From: an uncultured Paracoccaceae bacterium
GTDB lineage: Bacteria; Pseudomonadota; Alphaproteobacteria; Rhodobacterales; Rhodobacteraceae
Direction: 5' to 3'
Length of the DNA stretch: 64,000 bases
Assembly: GCA_947503935.1 (NCBI GenBank)
Contig: CANNFR010000008.1
Location: 197,251-261,250, forward strand
Part shown: positions 1-8,452 of the stretch, piece after piece
Layout of the letters: every line of letters starts with the position of its first letter
Numbering within the stretch: the first letter of the stretch is position 1
Program-made: the position numbers and the translations under genes
The notes under the pieces: model-generated
What the model saw: only the letters and a program-made list of their open reading frames with translations
The model's database searches: none
Told to the model about the DNA's origin: nothing

Positions 1-267
1 TTGCTGCTGTCGAACGCGGCGAACCTGGTGATCTTTGCCTCAGGCCGCCTGACGGCGGGTGCGCCGCCCTTGATCCCCGAGGGCGCGGACGCGCCGGTGG
101 GCTTTGTCGCCAACGCCTTGCCGCAAGCCCTGGTGCTGACGGCGATCGTGATTGGCTTTGGCCTTTTCGCCTTTGCACTGGTCCTGGTCTTCCGCGCCTA
201 TTCCGAGCTTGGAACCCTGGAATCCGACGATATGCGCATTGCTGAACCGCGGGAGCCTGCTGAATGA
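1..267 (+). CDS. mrpC: Mrp Na+/H+ antiporter subunit C (5' truncated by window edge)
   Basis: C-terminal part of MrpC/MnhC, the NuoK-like membrane subunit of the multi-subunit Na+/H+ antiporter. The visible part opens with LLLSNAANLVIFASG and later has LPQALVLTAIVIGFG, the conserved second and third transmembrane regions of MrpC, so the first helix and true start lie before base 1. The TTG at base 1 is probably an internal leucine codon. The stop overlaps the start of mrpD by 4 bases (ATGA), so the genes are translationally coupled. The gene order C-D-E-F-G that follows makes the assignment firm. Confidence 0.9.
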   Translation: MLLSNAANLVIFASGRLTAGAPPLIPEGADAPVGFVANALPQALVLTAIVIGFGLFAFALVLVFRAYSELGTLESDDMRIAEPREPAE

Positions 268-1781
268 GCTGGCTTCTCGCCCTTCCGATCATCATCCCCT
301 TCATCACCGCCGTCGCAGCCTTCCTTCTGCGGACGACGCCATGGGGGCGGCAAGTCAGCGTGCTGGGCTCTGCCGCGGCGCTGATTGCGGCCATTGCGCT
401 GATGGCGGCTGTCTGGCGCGAGGGCGTCATCGCGGCCCAGATGGGCCAATGGGCGGCCCCCTTCGGGATCACGCTGGTGGCCGACCTTCTGTCAGCCGTG
501 ATGGTCGTGATCACCGCGATCACCGGTCTTGCCGTCGCCGTCTATGCCTTGGGCGATATCACCGAGCGGCAGGAGCACCTTGGCTTTCATGCGCTTTTCC
601 AGGTGCTTCTGGCCGGTGTGACAGGCGCCTTCGTCACCGGGGACCTCTTCAACCTCTATGTCTGGTTCGAGGTCATGCTGATCTCGTCCTTCGGGCTTCT
701 GGTGCTGGGCGGCTCGAAAGAACAGATCGATGGCGGCGTGAAGTATGTGCTTCTGAACCTGGTCTCGACCGTTCTGTTTCTGTCGGGTATCGGCCTGATT
801 TACGGTCTGACCGGCACATTGAATATGGCCGATCTGGCGGTCAGCGTGCCGCAGGTGGAAAATCAGGGGCTGGTGACCGTCGTGGCCATGATGTTCATGG
901 TGGCCTTCGGGGTGAAGGCGGCACTTTTCCCGCTGTTCTTCTGGTTGCCGGCCTCCTACCACACGCCCGCCTTTTCGGTCTCGGCGGTGTTTGCGGGCCT
1001 TCTGACGAAGGTCGGTGTCTATGCGCTGATGCGGGTCTTCACGCTGATTTTCATCGGCAATGTGGCCTATACCCACACGATCTTGCTCTGGGTTGCCTGC
1101 CTGACCATGGTGGTGGGGGTTCTGGGGGCGGCGGCACAATCGGATTTCCGTAAGATCCTGTCGTTCCACATCATCAGCCAGATCGGCTACATGATCCTGG
1201 GCCTGGCCCTTATGACGCCCTTGGCGCTGGCGGGCGCGGTGTTCTACCTCGTGCACCACATCATCGTGAAGGCGAACCTGTTTCTGGTCTCGGGTGTGGG
1301 CAATCGCATCGCGGGCGGCACCGAATTGTCGCGGATCGGCGGGCTTTACAAGACAGCGCCGCTTTTGGGCTTTTTGTTCCTGATCCCGGCCTTTTCGCTG
1401 GCCGGGTTCCCGCCGCTTTCCGGCTTCTGGGCGAAGTATATCCTGGTCAAGGCAACCCTTGACGAAGGGATGTGGCTGGTGGCGGGCATTGCGCTGGCCG
1501 TGGGCCTTCTGACGATCTTTTCGATGACCAAGATCTGGGGCGAGGCGTTCTGGAAACCGCATCCGGATGGCGTCGACCCACGCCTGTCCAGCCTGCCCAC
1601 GGCCCACCGCCGGGCAATGATGTTGCCCATTGCCGCGCTGGCTGTGCTAACCTGCATCATCGGCCTGTTCCCTGAGCCCTTCGTGCAATTCGCCGAGCGG
1701 GCGGCCGACCAATTGCTGAACCCGGCGGATTATGTGCGCGCGGTCCTCGGCATCGAGATCGGGGGGGAGGTGGCCCCGTGA
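264..1781 (+). CDS. mrpD: Mrp Na+/H+ antiporter subunit D
   Basis: A 505-residue polytopic inner-membrane protein of the proton-translocating NuoL/M/N family, full length for MrpD. About 14 hydrophobic segments are visible. The central region has the conserved FGVKAALFPLFFWLPASYH stretch (about residues 215-233), with the membrane lysine used in ion/proton transfer, then HTPAFSVSAVFAGLLTKVGVYAL and FHIISQIGYMILGL, all typical of the antiporter_M domain. It exchanges external protons for cytoplasmic Na+ as part of the Mrp complex. The start overlaps mrpC and the end overlaps mrpE (GTGA), so the whole set reads as one operon. Confidence 0.96.
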   Translation: MSWLLALPIIIPFITAVAAFLLRTTPWGRQVSVLGSAAALIAAIALMAAVWREGVIAAQMGQWAAPFGITLVADLLSAVMVVITAITGLAVAVYALGDITERQEHLGFHALFQVLLAGVTGAFVTGDLFNLYVWFEVMLISSFGLLVLGGSKEQIDGGVKYVLLNLVSTVLFLSGIGLIYGLTGTLNMADLAVSVPQVENQGLVTVVAMMFMVAFGVKAALFPLFFWLPASYHTPAFSVSAVFAGLLTKVGVYALMRVFTLIFIGNVAYTHTILLWVACLTMVVGVLGAAAQSDFRKILSFHIISQIGYMILGLALMTPLALAGAVFYLVHHIIVKANLFLVSGVGNRIAGGTELSRIGGLYKTAPLLGFLFLIPAFSLAGFPPLSGFWAKYILVKATLDEGMWLVAGIALAVGLLTIFSMTKIWGEAFWKPHPDGVDPRLSSLPTAHRRAMMLPIAALAVLTCIIGLFPEPFVQFAERAADQLLNPADYVRAVLGIEIGGEVAP

Positions 1782-2251
1782 ACATCTTCGGCATCAATAT
1801 CGCGCTCGCCTTTACCTGGGCCACGCTGACCGGTAGCTTCACATTGCCGACGCTCTTTGTGGGCTACATTCTGGGCTACATCGCGCTCTGGCTGTCGCAG
1901 CCCTTGTTCAATGAACCATCGGGCTATTTCCTCAGAACCTGGCGGGCCATCTGGCTGGCGATCTTCTTTGTCTACGAGTTGATCATCTCGTCCCTGCAGG
2001 TGGTCTGGGATGTTCTGACGCCCGAACAAAAGTCGCGCCCCCGGATCATCCGCATGCCGTTGGAGGTGCAAAGCGAATTCGGCATTCTGCTGGTGACGAA
2101 CCTCATTTCGCTGACGCCGGGCACGCTCAGCCTGGATGTGGCTGAAGACCGGTCCTGCCTGATTGTGCACGCGATGTTCGCCGACGATCCCGAGGCGGTG
2201 ATCGCCAGTCTGAAAAAGTTTGAGCGTATGGTGAAGGATGTGGTGGAATGA
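1778..2251 (+). CDS. mrpE: Mrp Na+/H+ antiporter subunit E
   Basis: A 157-residue MrpE/MnhE. Two or three N-terminal membrane segments are followed by the family signature region ISSLQVVWDVLTP and, further on, TNLISLTPGTLSLDV, the most conserved stretch of MrpE. The C-terminal third is soluble and ends in a coiled, charged segment. The GTG start overlaps the mrpD stop by 4 bases and the stop overlaps mrpF (ATGA). MrpE belongs to the membrane complex; in other bacteria its loss weakens but does not always abolish antiport (family knowledge). Confidence 0.95.
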   Translation: MNIFGINIALAFTWATLTGSFTLPTLFVGYILGYIALWLSQPLFNEPSGYFLRTWRAIWLAIFFVYELIISSLQVVWDVLTPEQKSRPRIIRMPLEVQSEFGILLVTNLISLTPGTLSLDVAEDRSCLIVHAMFADDPEAVIASLKKFERMVKDVVE

Positions 2252-2553
2252 GCGGCGCGGTTTTCCTGTCCTACGCGATCGAAATCTCGTTCTGGCTGGT
2301 GATGCTGGGGGTGCTTTTGGCCTTCGTGCGCCTGGCCAAGGGGCCAAGCCTGCCCGACCGGGTCGTGGCGCTGGACATGATGACGATCCTGATCGTGGCC
2401 TTCTGTGGCGTCTTTTCGGTGTTTTCCAGCGATGCGGCCTTCCTCGATGTGGCGATCGTGCTGGCCCTGATCGGCTTTCTGGCAACGGCCGCTCTGGCCC
2501 GCTTTGCCGAGCGTCGCCAGGCCCGCCGCAAGCAGAGCGAGGATGCATCATGA
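2248..2553 (+). CDS. mrpF: Mrp Na+/H+ antiporter subunit F
   Basis: A 101-residue protein with three hydrophobic helices and the MrpF/PhaF signature RLAKGPSLPDRVVALDMM (about residues 28-45), followed by a third helix DVAIVLALIGFLATAALARF. It is a small structural subunit of the Mrp complex. It overlaps both neighbours by 4 bases. The C-terminus is short and basic, as usual. Confidence 0.95.
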   Translation: MSGAVFLSYAIEISFWLVMLGVLLAFVRLAKGPSLPDRVVALDMMTILIVAFCGVFSVFSSDAAFLDVAIVLALIGFLATAALARFAERRQARRKQSEDAS

Positions 2554-2855
2554 TCGAATGGGTGATCGGCGCTTTCCTTCTTCTGGGCGGCTTCTTCGCG
2601 TTGGTGGCGGGCCTGGGCGTTTTGCGTCTGCCGGATGTCTTCACCCGCATGCATGCCTCGACCAAGGCGGGAACGCTGGGGTCGTCCTTCATCCTTGTCG
2701 GTGCGGCATTTCACTTCGGTGCACTGACGATCACCGCGAAAGTGACACTGACGATCCTGTTCATCCTGCTGACGGCCCCCATTGCTGGCCACATGATCGG
2801 CCGCGCTGCACAGCGCACCGGTGTGAAGATGTGGACCGGTAAGGACGACGCTTAA
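2550..2855 (+). CDS. mrpG: Mrp Na+/H+ antiporter subunit G
   Basis: A 101-residue MrpG/MnhG. The start is the ATG at 2550, which overlaps the mrpF stop. An open frame runs upstream of it, but that part is out-of-frame mrpF sequence. Three hydrophobic segments are present. The first is followed by LRLPDVFTRMHASTKAGTLG (about residues 26-45), the MrpG hallmark. It is the last gene of the operon and is followed 10 bases later by the first of three palindromic hairpins. Confidence 0.95.
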   Translation: MIEWVIGAFLLLGGFFALVAGLGVLRLPDVFTRMHASTKAGTLGSSFILVGAAFHFGALTITAKVTLTILFILLTAPIAGHMIGRAAQRTGVKMWTGKDDA

Positions 2856-2864
2856 GGGGGCCAC

Positions 2865-2959
2865 GATTTTTCTGCGAAAAATCAGGACGGCCCAGAGGCA
2901 ACCGCTGTGCATGATCCTTCGCAGAAGGATCGTAAGATCAATTTTTCGCAGAAAAATTG
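2865..2959. repeat. Three consecutive short palindromes sharing a TTCGCAGAA/TTCTGCGAA core
   Basis: Three perfect stem-loops lie between mrpG and the convergent MFS gene. They are 2865-2883 (8-bp stem, loop TGC), 2913-2931 (GATCCTTCGCAGAAGGATC, 8-bp stem, loop GCA) and 2939-2959 (9-bp stem, loop GCA). All carry the same centre, TTC-GCA-GAA or its complement, although the outer stems differ. The A/T-rich first and third can act as intrinsic terminators in both directions. The third overlaps the last codons and stop of the MFS gene. Terminator function is inferred; the shared core is seen directly. Confidence 0.7.
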
Positions 2960-4194
2960 CCACCTTGCGCGGGGTGCGCTGACATATCGACCGGTCCGGC
3001 GCGGGGCATCGACAGCATCAGGAAAGCACCTAACGCGGTGCAGGCGAAAATCCCGAAGGCGAGCGGTGCCGGGGTGCCGTCGAAGGCCAAGCCAATCGGG
3101 GCGGCGATGAACACCGCCGCTACGGTCGACAGCGCGCCCACGATCGAGGCCGCCATGCCTGCGATATGGCCGACGGGCTCCAGCGCCAAGGCGTTGAGGT
3201 TACCGAAGGTCAGCCCGGCCATGAAAAACACACTGGTCGTCCAGGCGATATAGATCGGAAAGTAAAGCGCTTCCGGCCAGAGACCGAATGCCGTGACCAC
3301 CCCGAAGGTCAGTGACAGGCCGGCCTGAACCGCCATCGTCCACAAGATCACTGGCCGCATTCCAAGCCGCATGACGATTTGGGAATTCAGAAAACTGCCG
3401 GTCCCCGCCAGAACGGCGATCAGCGCGAACCAGAGCGGGAAGCTGGCGCCACGACCGAAGGTCTCGTCAAAGATCTGTTGGGTCGAGGAAAGCGTGCCGA
3501 AGAGCGCGCCGAAGCCCAGCGTCAGCACGGCGATTGCCCTGAGGATCGTGCGGTTGGTCAGCACCTCAACCAGAGCGGCCTTCAGCGGCTCCGCACGCAG
3601 GGAACGGCGGGCCTCGGGCGGCAGGGTCTCGGGCTGGCGAAGGGCGAGCCAGGCGGCCGAAACCAACGAGAACAAGACGAAGGCACCGAAAATACCGCGC
3701 CATCCGACGCCCGCGATGATGAAGCTGCCCAGAAGCGGCGCAATGGCGGGGACCAGCGTGAAGATCATCATCGCGAAACTGACCACCCGTGCCATCTGCC
3801 GACCGCTATAGAGATCGCGGATCATCGCCATCGACACCACCCTTGGGCCTGCGGCGCCCAGCCCTTGGATCACCCGCGCGGCCAACAGCAGATCAAGCGA
3901 GCCCGCCGCCCAGGCCAGGCTGGCGCCAATGATATACAAAACCGCACCACCCAGGATCACGTTCTTGCGCCCGAACGCATCCGATAACGGCCCGGCAATG
4001 AACGTCCCGATCCCCATGCCCAGCACGAAACTGGTCAGGATCAGCTGCGCCCGGTTGGGGTCAAACGGCGTCAGCTCGTCCGCAATCTCGGGTAGGGCGG
4101 GCAGCATTGCGTCGATGGAAAATGCAATGGTCGCAAAGAGCATCGCCGTCAGGGCGATGAACTCGGTCTGGCTGAGCGGTTTCTCCGGCCTCAT
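2938..4194 (-). CDS. MFS drug-efflux transporter, Bcr/CflA-like (DHA1 family)
   Basis: A 418-residue, 12-helix major facilitator. Helix 1 has SIDAMLPALPEIADEL, typical of Bcr/CflA proteins. The loop 2-3 motif A reads GPLSDAFGRKNVI (about residues 65-77) and ARVIQGLGAAGPRV is the antiporter motif C region. The start is the ATG at 4194, which overlaps the upstream gene's stop (ATGA); a longer frame upstream is only read-through of the neighbour. Probable substrates are small drugs or metabolites, but specificity cannot be read from sequence. It is last in a four-gene minus-strand operon, and its stop lies inside a palindrome. Confidence 0.9.
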   Translation of the reverse strand: MRPEKPLSQTEFIALTAMLFATIAFSIDAMLPALPEIADELTPFDPNRAQLILTSFVLGMGIGTFIAGPLSDAFGRKNVILGGAVLYIIGASLAWAAGSLDLLLAARVIQGLGAAGPRVVSMAMIRDLYSGRQMARVVSFAMMIFTLVPAIAPLLGSFIIAGVGWRGIFGAFVLFSLVSAAWLALRQPETLPPEARRSLRAEPLKAALVEVLTNRTILRAIAVLTLGFGALFGTLSSTQQIFDETFGRGASFPLWFALIAVLAGTGSFLNSQIVMRLGMRPVILWTMAVQAGLSLTFGVVTAFGLWPEALYFPIYIAWTTSVFFMAGLTFGNLNALALEPVGHIAGMAASIVGALSTVAAVFIAAPIGLAFDGTPAPLAFGIFACTALGAFLMLSMPRAGPVDMSAHPAQGGNFSAKN

Positions 4195-4664
4195 GCCAGG
4201 CGCCTCTGGCGCAAAAAAAACGTGATGGCGACGGCCCAGATCGCCAGTTCGGCGGCGAAGGTCCAGTGGGTCAGGAAGGACAGCACCCAATGGCTGCGGG
4301 TCGCCGGCACCTGGACCAGTGCGTAGAGGGTATCGTCAAACGGCCAGAGCCACATGATGCTGCCCGCCAAGCTGTCGAGGATCAGATGCACCAAAAGGGC
4401 TGCGAAAAAGGCCCATGCGGCTGGCATGTGGCGTGGCAGGCGCCAGCGCATGAGCGGTAAACTCGCCGCCGCGACGATCAGCCAAAACCCCGGCGCGTGC
4501 ACCCAATAGCGGTGGTGATGAAAGGCGCGGTCATCGATGAAATAGAACCAGATCAGATCGAAATCCGGCAGGACCGAGCCTGCCAGAGCCGCCGCCATCA
4601 CCCACGGCGCGACAGGCATGGCCCGGCCCACGATATAGCCTGCTGGCAGATGGGCGGTGATCAT
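4191..4664 (-). CDS. YdjM-like membrane-bound metal-dependent hydrolase family protein (DUF457)
   Basis: A 157-residue inner-membrane protein with four or five hydrophobic segments. The N-terminal MITAHLPAGYIVG, the GSVLPDFDL motif (about residues 29-37), the histidine cluster in RAFHHHRYWVH and the HLILDSL motif match the YdjM/DUF457 family, whose members are annotated as metal-dependent hydrolases with little experimental support. The ATG at 4664 overlaps the stop of the upstream dsbA-like gene (ATGA), which fixes the start. The function in this operon is unknown. Confidence 0.8.
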   Translation of the reverse strand: MITAHLPAGYIVGRAMPVAPWVMAAALAGSVLPDFDLIWFYFIDDRAFHHHRYWVHAPGFWLIVAAASLPLMRWRLPRHMPAAWAFFAALLVHLILDSLAGSIMWLWPFDDTLYALVQVPATRSHWVLSFLTHWTFAAELAIWAVAITFFLRQRRLA

Positions 4665-5299
4665 GGGTTTAGCTGCGCCATGACCTCGTCGATCAGCTGC
4701 TCCCAAAGCTGCGGCGGTTGGGCGCCCGGCACCACGTGTTGGTTCGCCACGATGAAGGTTGGCACGCCGGTCACCCCACGCTCGCGGGCATTGGCGTCGC
4801 GGGTGCGAATGTCCTCAACATCCGCGTCTGAGGCCAGAAGTCGCCGGATCATCGCGGCATCAAGGCCGGCACTGTCGGCGATATCGGCCAGTGTGTCGCG
4901 GTCACCGATATCGCGGCCCTCCTTGAAATAGGCCTTGAACAGCATCGAGACGATGGCCGTCTGTCGCCCCTCAAGCCCCGCCCAGTGGATCAGCCGATGG
5001 GCGTCGAGTGTATTGGGCGTGCGCGCGATGGAGGCCCAGTCGATCTCAATCCCGCTTTCGCGGGCGGCCTCGTCGATACGGGCATAGACCTCGGCCGCCT
5101 GCGCCTTGCTGCCGAACTTGCCTTCCAGATAGGCGCGCCGATCCATACCCTCAGCGGGCATGTCGGGGTTCAGCTGGAACGGGTGCCACTCAATCTCGAA
5201 CGGATGCTCCGGGCGGGCTTCCAGCGCACGGTCCAGCCGCGCCTTGCCGATCATGCACCAGGGGCAGATCGGATCGGACAGGATATCAAGCTTGATCAC
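4661..5299 (-). CDS. DsbA/FrnE-family thiol oxidoreductase
   Basis: A 212-residue cytoplasmic protein of the DsbA-like FrnE group, with no signal peptide. The active site C12-P-W-C15 lies just after beta-1 (KLDILSDPICPWC), a helical insertion occupies the middle, and the cis-proline loop is GVTGVPTFIV (about residues 170-179). The GTG start at 5299 is chosen because GAAGGAG lies 7-8 bases before it and the preceding gene stops 13 bases upstream; an in-frame upstream ATG would need the whole end of the ligase gene. Family members are 2-hydroxychromene isomerase-like or polyketide-associated disulfide oxidoreductases. The substrate is unknown. Confidence 0.88.
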   Translation of the reverse strand: MIKLDILSDPICPWCMIGKARLDRALEARPEHPFEIEWHPFQLNPDMPAEGMDRRAYLEGKFGSKAQAAEVYARIDEAARESGIEIDWASIARTPNTLDAHRLIHWAGLEGRQTAIVSMLFKAYFKEGRDIGDRDTLADIADSAGLDAAMIRRLLASDADVEDIRTRDANARERGVTGVPTFIVANQHVVPGAQPPQLWEQLIDEVMAQLNP

Positions 5300-5312
5300 G
5301 TGCGGGGCTCCT

Positions 5313-6830
5313 TCAGGCGTCCTTGATCCCGGCCCGCAAGGCGCGCCGGTTGAGTTTACCCGTTTTCGTGCGGGGGAGGGCCGCGAGGTGGACCCAGATT
5401 CTGGGGCATTTGTAGCGTGCAAGGCGGGCTTCTGCAAAGGCCGCAAGCCCTGCCTCTGGCAGGGGCGCCGGGCTGGTGTAGAATGCCGCGATCACGGTGG
5501 TATCGGCCTTCACCGGCACCTCGCAAACAGCGATGTCGCCGATGCCCGGCGCCCCGGCAAGAACCGCCTCGACTTCCAACGGCGAGACGCGCACGCCGCC
5601 CGCATTCATCATCTCGTCCAGCCGGCCGTGATAGTAGATCGCGCCATCCTCGGCCATGGTCACGCTATCGCCGGTGCGAAACCAGTCGCCGGCAAAACGG
5701 CTTTCCGTCTCGGCCTCCGCGCCGTGATAGCCCAGAAAGAGGCCGGGATCGGTGCGCGCGATGGCCAACTCGCCCGCTTTGCCGCGCGCGACCGGCGTCA
5801 GATCTGGGCCGAGCACCGCTACCTTGCGGCCAGCCTGCGGATAGCCCGTGCTGCCTACGGGCGCCGGGCGGGCAGGGGCCCCCGAGATGAAGGTTGAGCA
5901 TTCCGACATTCCGAGCGCCTCGTAAACCGGGCGGCCGGTTGCCGTTTCCCATTTTGCCTTCAGCGCGGGCGACAGCTTTTCGCCTGCCGACAGGCCATGG
6001 CGGAGCGCGGGCAGGTCCAGCGCCGCACCGGCGGCCAGCATCCGGCGGTAGATGGCGGGCGCCGCGGCAAAGATCGTGGCTTTGTGGGTGTGCAGGAGGC
6101 CCGGCAAGGCGTCGGCGGAGGTTCCTTCGGCCGGGATCAGCGCAGTCGCCCCAGAGGACCATGGGTCGAGAAGGCCGGTGCCGAGTGTATAGGTCCAGTT
6201 GAAGGCACCGGCATGCAAAACCCGGTCGTCGCGGCCCATGCCATCCCAGCCCTCACGCATCATGCCGCGGGCCCAGATCGCGCGGTGGGCGTGGACCACC
6301 CCGCGCGGGCGGCCCGACGTGCCGGAGGTGAAGACAATATAGGCGGGCCGATCGGCCGGGCCCATCTGGCACTCTGCCGGCGGCAGGGTGTGCCAGGCGC
6401 GCAAGGTGGCCATTGTCACGATCGGGCCGGCGGCATTCGGCAGAGGCAGGCGTTCATCGTGCATTATCAGTGCGGGCGTCAGATCGGCCAGAAGCGCCGC
6501 GACCTCGGGCGCGGTCAGTGCGGACGAAACGGGCACTGGCACGGCGCCTGCCGCCACGCAGCCCAGAAACGCAATGGGGAAATCGACCGTGTTGCCGAGC
6601 CGAAGCAGAACGCGGCCCCGGCCGATTTGCAGGGCGGTCAGCCTTTGGGCGACCCCCAGAACGGCGGCTTGAAGGCACCCATAGCTCCAAGCCTCGGCGC
6701 CATCCGCCGAGATCACCTCAAGCGCGGTCTTGCCGGCTTGAACGCTTGCGTGGCGCAGAACGTGGGCGGCCAGATTGAAAGGCTCGGGGCAGGGTGGCCA
6801 GGCAGGGCCGCTATCGGAGACAGAGAGCAT
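5313..6830 (-). CDS. AMP-dependent acyl-CoA synthetase (benzoate-CoA-ligase-like)
   Basis: A 505-residue adenylate-forming ligase. The phosphate-binding loop is YIVFTSGTSGRPRGVVH (about residues 164-180), motif A5 is YEALGMSECSTFISGAP, the hinge/aspartate is DWFRTGDSV followed by YYHGRLDEMMNAGGVRVSP, and the catalytic C-terminal lysine sits in RTKTGKLNRRALR at the end. It activates a carboxylic acid to acyl-AMP and then to the CoA thioester. The overall motif spacing resembles aryl or short-chain acid CoA ligases, but the substrate pocket cannot be assigned. It is first in the minus-strand operon and is followed after 13 bases by the FrnE-like gene. Confidence 0.88.
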   Translation of the reverse strand: MLSVSDSGPAWPPCPEPFNLAAHVLRHASVQAGKTALEVISADGAEAWSYGCLQAAVLGVAQRLTALQIGRGRVLLRLGNTVDFPIAFLGCVAAGAVPVPVSSALTAPEVAALLADLTPALIMHDERLPLPNAAGPIVTMATLRAWHTLPPAECQMGPADRPAYIVFTSGTSGRPRGVVHAHRAIWARGMMREGWDGMGRDDRVLHAGAFNWTYTLGTGLLDPWSSGATALIPAEGTSADALPGLLHTHKATIFAAAPAIYRRMLAAGAALDLPALRHGLSAGEKLSPALKAKWETATGRPVYEALGMSECSTFISGAPARPAPVGSTGYPQAGRKVAVLGPDLTPVARGKAGELAIARTDPGLFLGYHGAEAETESRFAGDWFRTGDSVTMAEDGAIYYHGRLDEMMNAGGVRVSPLEVEAVLAGAPGIGDIAVCEVPVKADTTVIAAFYTSPAPLPEAGLAAFAEARLARYKCPRIWVHLAALPRTKTGKLNRRALRAGIKDA

Positions 6831-6866
6831 GACCGCCGATAGGATGCCCGGGCCGCCTTGGCAAGA

Positions 6867-7211
6867 TCAGCTGCGCCCGATCGGCGTGTCGGCCTTGTTG
6901 TCATCCCCGAACCGCGCATCATCCGAAAGCGGGTCTTCGCCCTCGGGCACATAATCGGCGGATTGCGAGATTGAGGCGTTGTCGTGGTGTTCGTCCATGA
7001 CCACGTCCGCCGGCATCCCGCCTTCTATCCACCGGGCGACATCATCGACCACAACGTCACGCGGCTGGCCGGTGACCTCGGCGATATGGGCCAGAAACGC
7101 CTCATACTCGCCCTCGATCCGCAAAAGCGCGTTCTCGTCGGCCGCGGGCCAGCGTTGCAGGATCGGGGCCGAGAAGGCGTCCCAGTTGTTGGCGATATCG
7201 GTCCAGCGCAT
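6867..7211 (-). CDS. Small acidic CsbD-like protein
   Basis: A 114-residue soluble protein. The first 65 residues follow the CsbD pattern: an early tryptophan, an N-W-x-x-F element and a later I-x-G helix (MRWTDIANNWDAF, then LLRIEGEYEAFLAHI). CsbD is a stress-associated family of unknown mechanism. The second half is acidic and low in complexity, ending DDNKADTPIGRS. The start at 7211 is supported by GGAGG 6 bases upstream. It lies 36 bases from the ligase start and could share its upstream transcript. The family match is suggestive, not certain. Confidence 0.65.
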   Translation of the reverse strand: MRWTDIANNWDAFSAPILQRWPAADENALLRIEGEYEAFLAHIAEVTGQPRDVVVDDVARWIEGGMPADVVMDEHHDNASISQSADYVPEGEDPLSDDARFGDDNKADTPIGRS

Positions 7212-7329
7212 GATGCCTCCATTTTGCTTGGCAGGGGTCAATGCCCGGGGCCGCGCGCTTGTTCCCGGCTTGGGGCATTGACGGTCGTGACGCCGCAGGG
7301 TAGCGCGGCGGGGACGGAGGGATCTGCCG

Positions 7330-8223
7330 ATGACAAGGGCCTTGCTTCTTCTGCTCTGGTTGGGCATCTTCGCCGCGCTTGCGGCGGTTGCGGGCAGTTT
7401 TGCCGGGGTAGTGCATCCCTTGGGCGATTCGCTGGCGGTGTTCCGGCTCTATTTTACCGGCGCCTGCCTGATACTCGCCTTTCTGATCGCGCTGATACCG
7501 CGCAAGGGGCGCTGGCTGGCACTTGGTCTGGGGGTGATCTCTGGGGTTGCGGCGCTGCCCGTGGCGCTGAGCTATGGGGCCGACGATGGGGCAGGCGGCC
7601 CTCATGCGATCTATCAAAAGAACCTCCTGTTCCGCCTGGTCGATCCCGGCCCGATCGTGGCCGACATTCTGGCGTCGGACGCCGATCTGGTCACCCTGCA
7701 AGAAGTCAACGGGCGCAACATGGCGGTGATGGCCGCGCTGGAGCAGGCCTATCCGGCCCAGGCCCATTGCGCCTTCGGCACGGTCGGCGGCACGGCCGTT
7801 CTGTCGCGCTGGCCTGCCATGGGCGCGCCGATCTGCTCGGAACGAGGCGGGCTGACCGCGCTGCAGGTTGCCGCCCCCGATGGCCCGCTCTGGGTCGTTT
7901 CGGTGCATCTGCACTGGCCTTATCCCTATGGCCAGGCGGCCCATGTGGCGCGTCTGTTGCCGGTGATCGATGGGCTGAGCAGCCCGGTCATCATCGGCGG
8001 CGATTTCAACATGGTGCCTTGGGCCCACAGCGTGCGTACCATCGCGCGCGCCTCGCGGACACGGACCATGCAGCGCACCGCGACCACGCTGAGCCTGAAA
8101 GGCGGGCTGATGCCCCTGCCAATCGACCACGTCCTGGTCCCAACCGGCTGGGCCGCAACCTACACGATCCGGCCCGAGCTTGGCTCTGATCACCGGGGCG
8201 TTCTGGCCAGCTTCGGCCCTTAG
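7330..8223 (+). CDS. Endonuclease/exonuclease/phosphatase (EEP) family protein, membrane-tethered
   Basis: A 297-residue protein with three N-terminal hydrophobic segments (about residues 3-25, 38-58 and 62-82), then an EEP domain probably exposed to the periplasm. Catalytic motifs are visible in order: DADLVTLQEVNG (metal-binding glutamate), SVHLHWPYP, GGDFNMVP (D-x-N), PIDHVLV and GSDHRGVLASF (the catalytic histidine). Such proteins hydrolyse phosphodiesters such as phospholipid head groups or nucleic acid. The substrate is unknown. GGAGGG precedes the ATG by 8 bases. It is divergent from the CsbD-like gene and appears monocistronic. Confidence 0.87.
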   Translation: MTRALLLLLWLGIFAALAAVAGSFAGVVHPLGDSLAVFRLYFTGACLILAFLIALIPRKGRWLALGLGVISGVAALPVALSYGADDGAGGPHAIYQKNLLFRLVDPGPIVADILASDADLVTLQEVNGRNMAVMAALEQAYPAQAHCAFGTVGGTAVLSRWPAMGAPICSERGGLTALQVAAPDGPLWVVSVHLHWPYPYGQAAHVARLLPVIDGLSSPVIIGGDFNMVPWAHSVRTIARASRTRTMQRTATTLSLKGGLMPLPIDHVLVPTGWAATYTIRPELGSDHRGVLASFGP

Positions 8224-8452
8224 CCAGCAGCAAAACCCCGTCATATCGCCGCTTGGCGCACTGATATGATACGGCAGATGTTCGCTCGGGGCCGTGACCT
8301 TGATAGGGTCCGGAAGACCAGATTACGATCCGACGCATCCCGTCAGAACCGTCTTTCCCCAAGCTCAAAGAGCAAAGCATCTACAAAACCGGGCATTGCT
8401 CACCTACAAGAAGCCTGGGTAACAAGCTCGGCAGTTTCCAGGCGGCAGGTTG

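Noticed and set aside
492-1607. 371-codon open frame antisense to mrpD
   Set aside because: It mirrors mrpD codon bias, is rich in Arg/Gln/His, lacks a ribosome-binding site and any domain.
5997-6842. 281-codon open frame antisense to the acyl-CoA ligase
   Set aside because: High-GC shadow frame of a well-supported gene.
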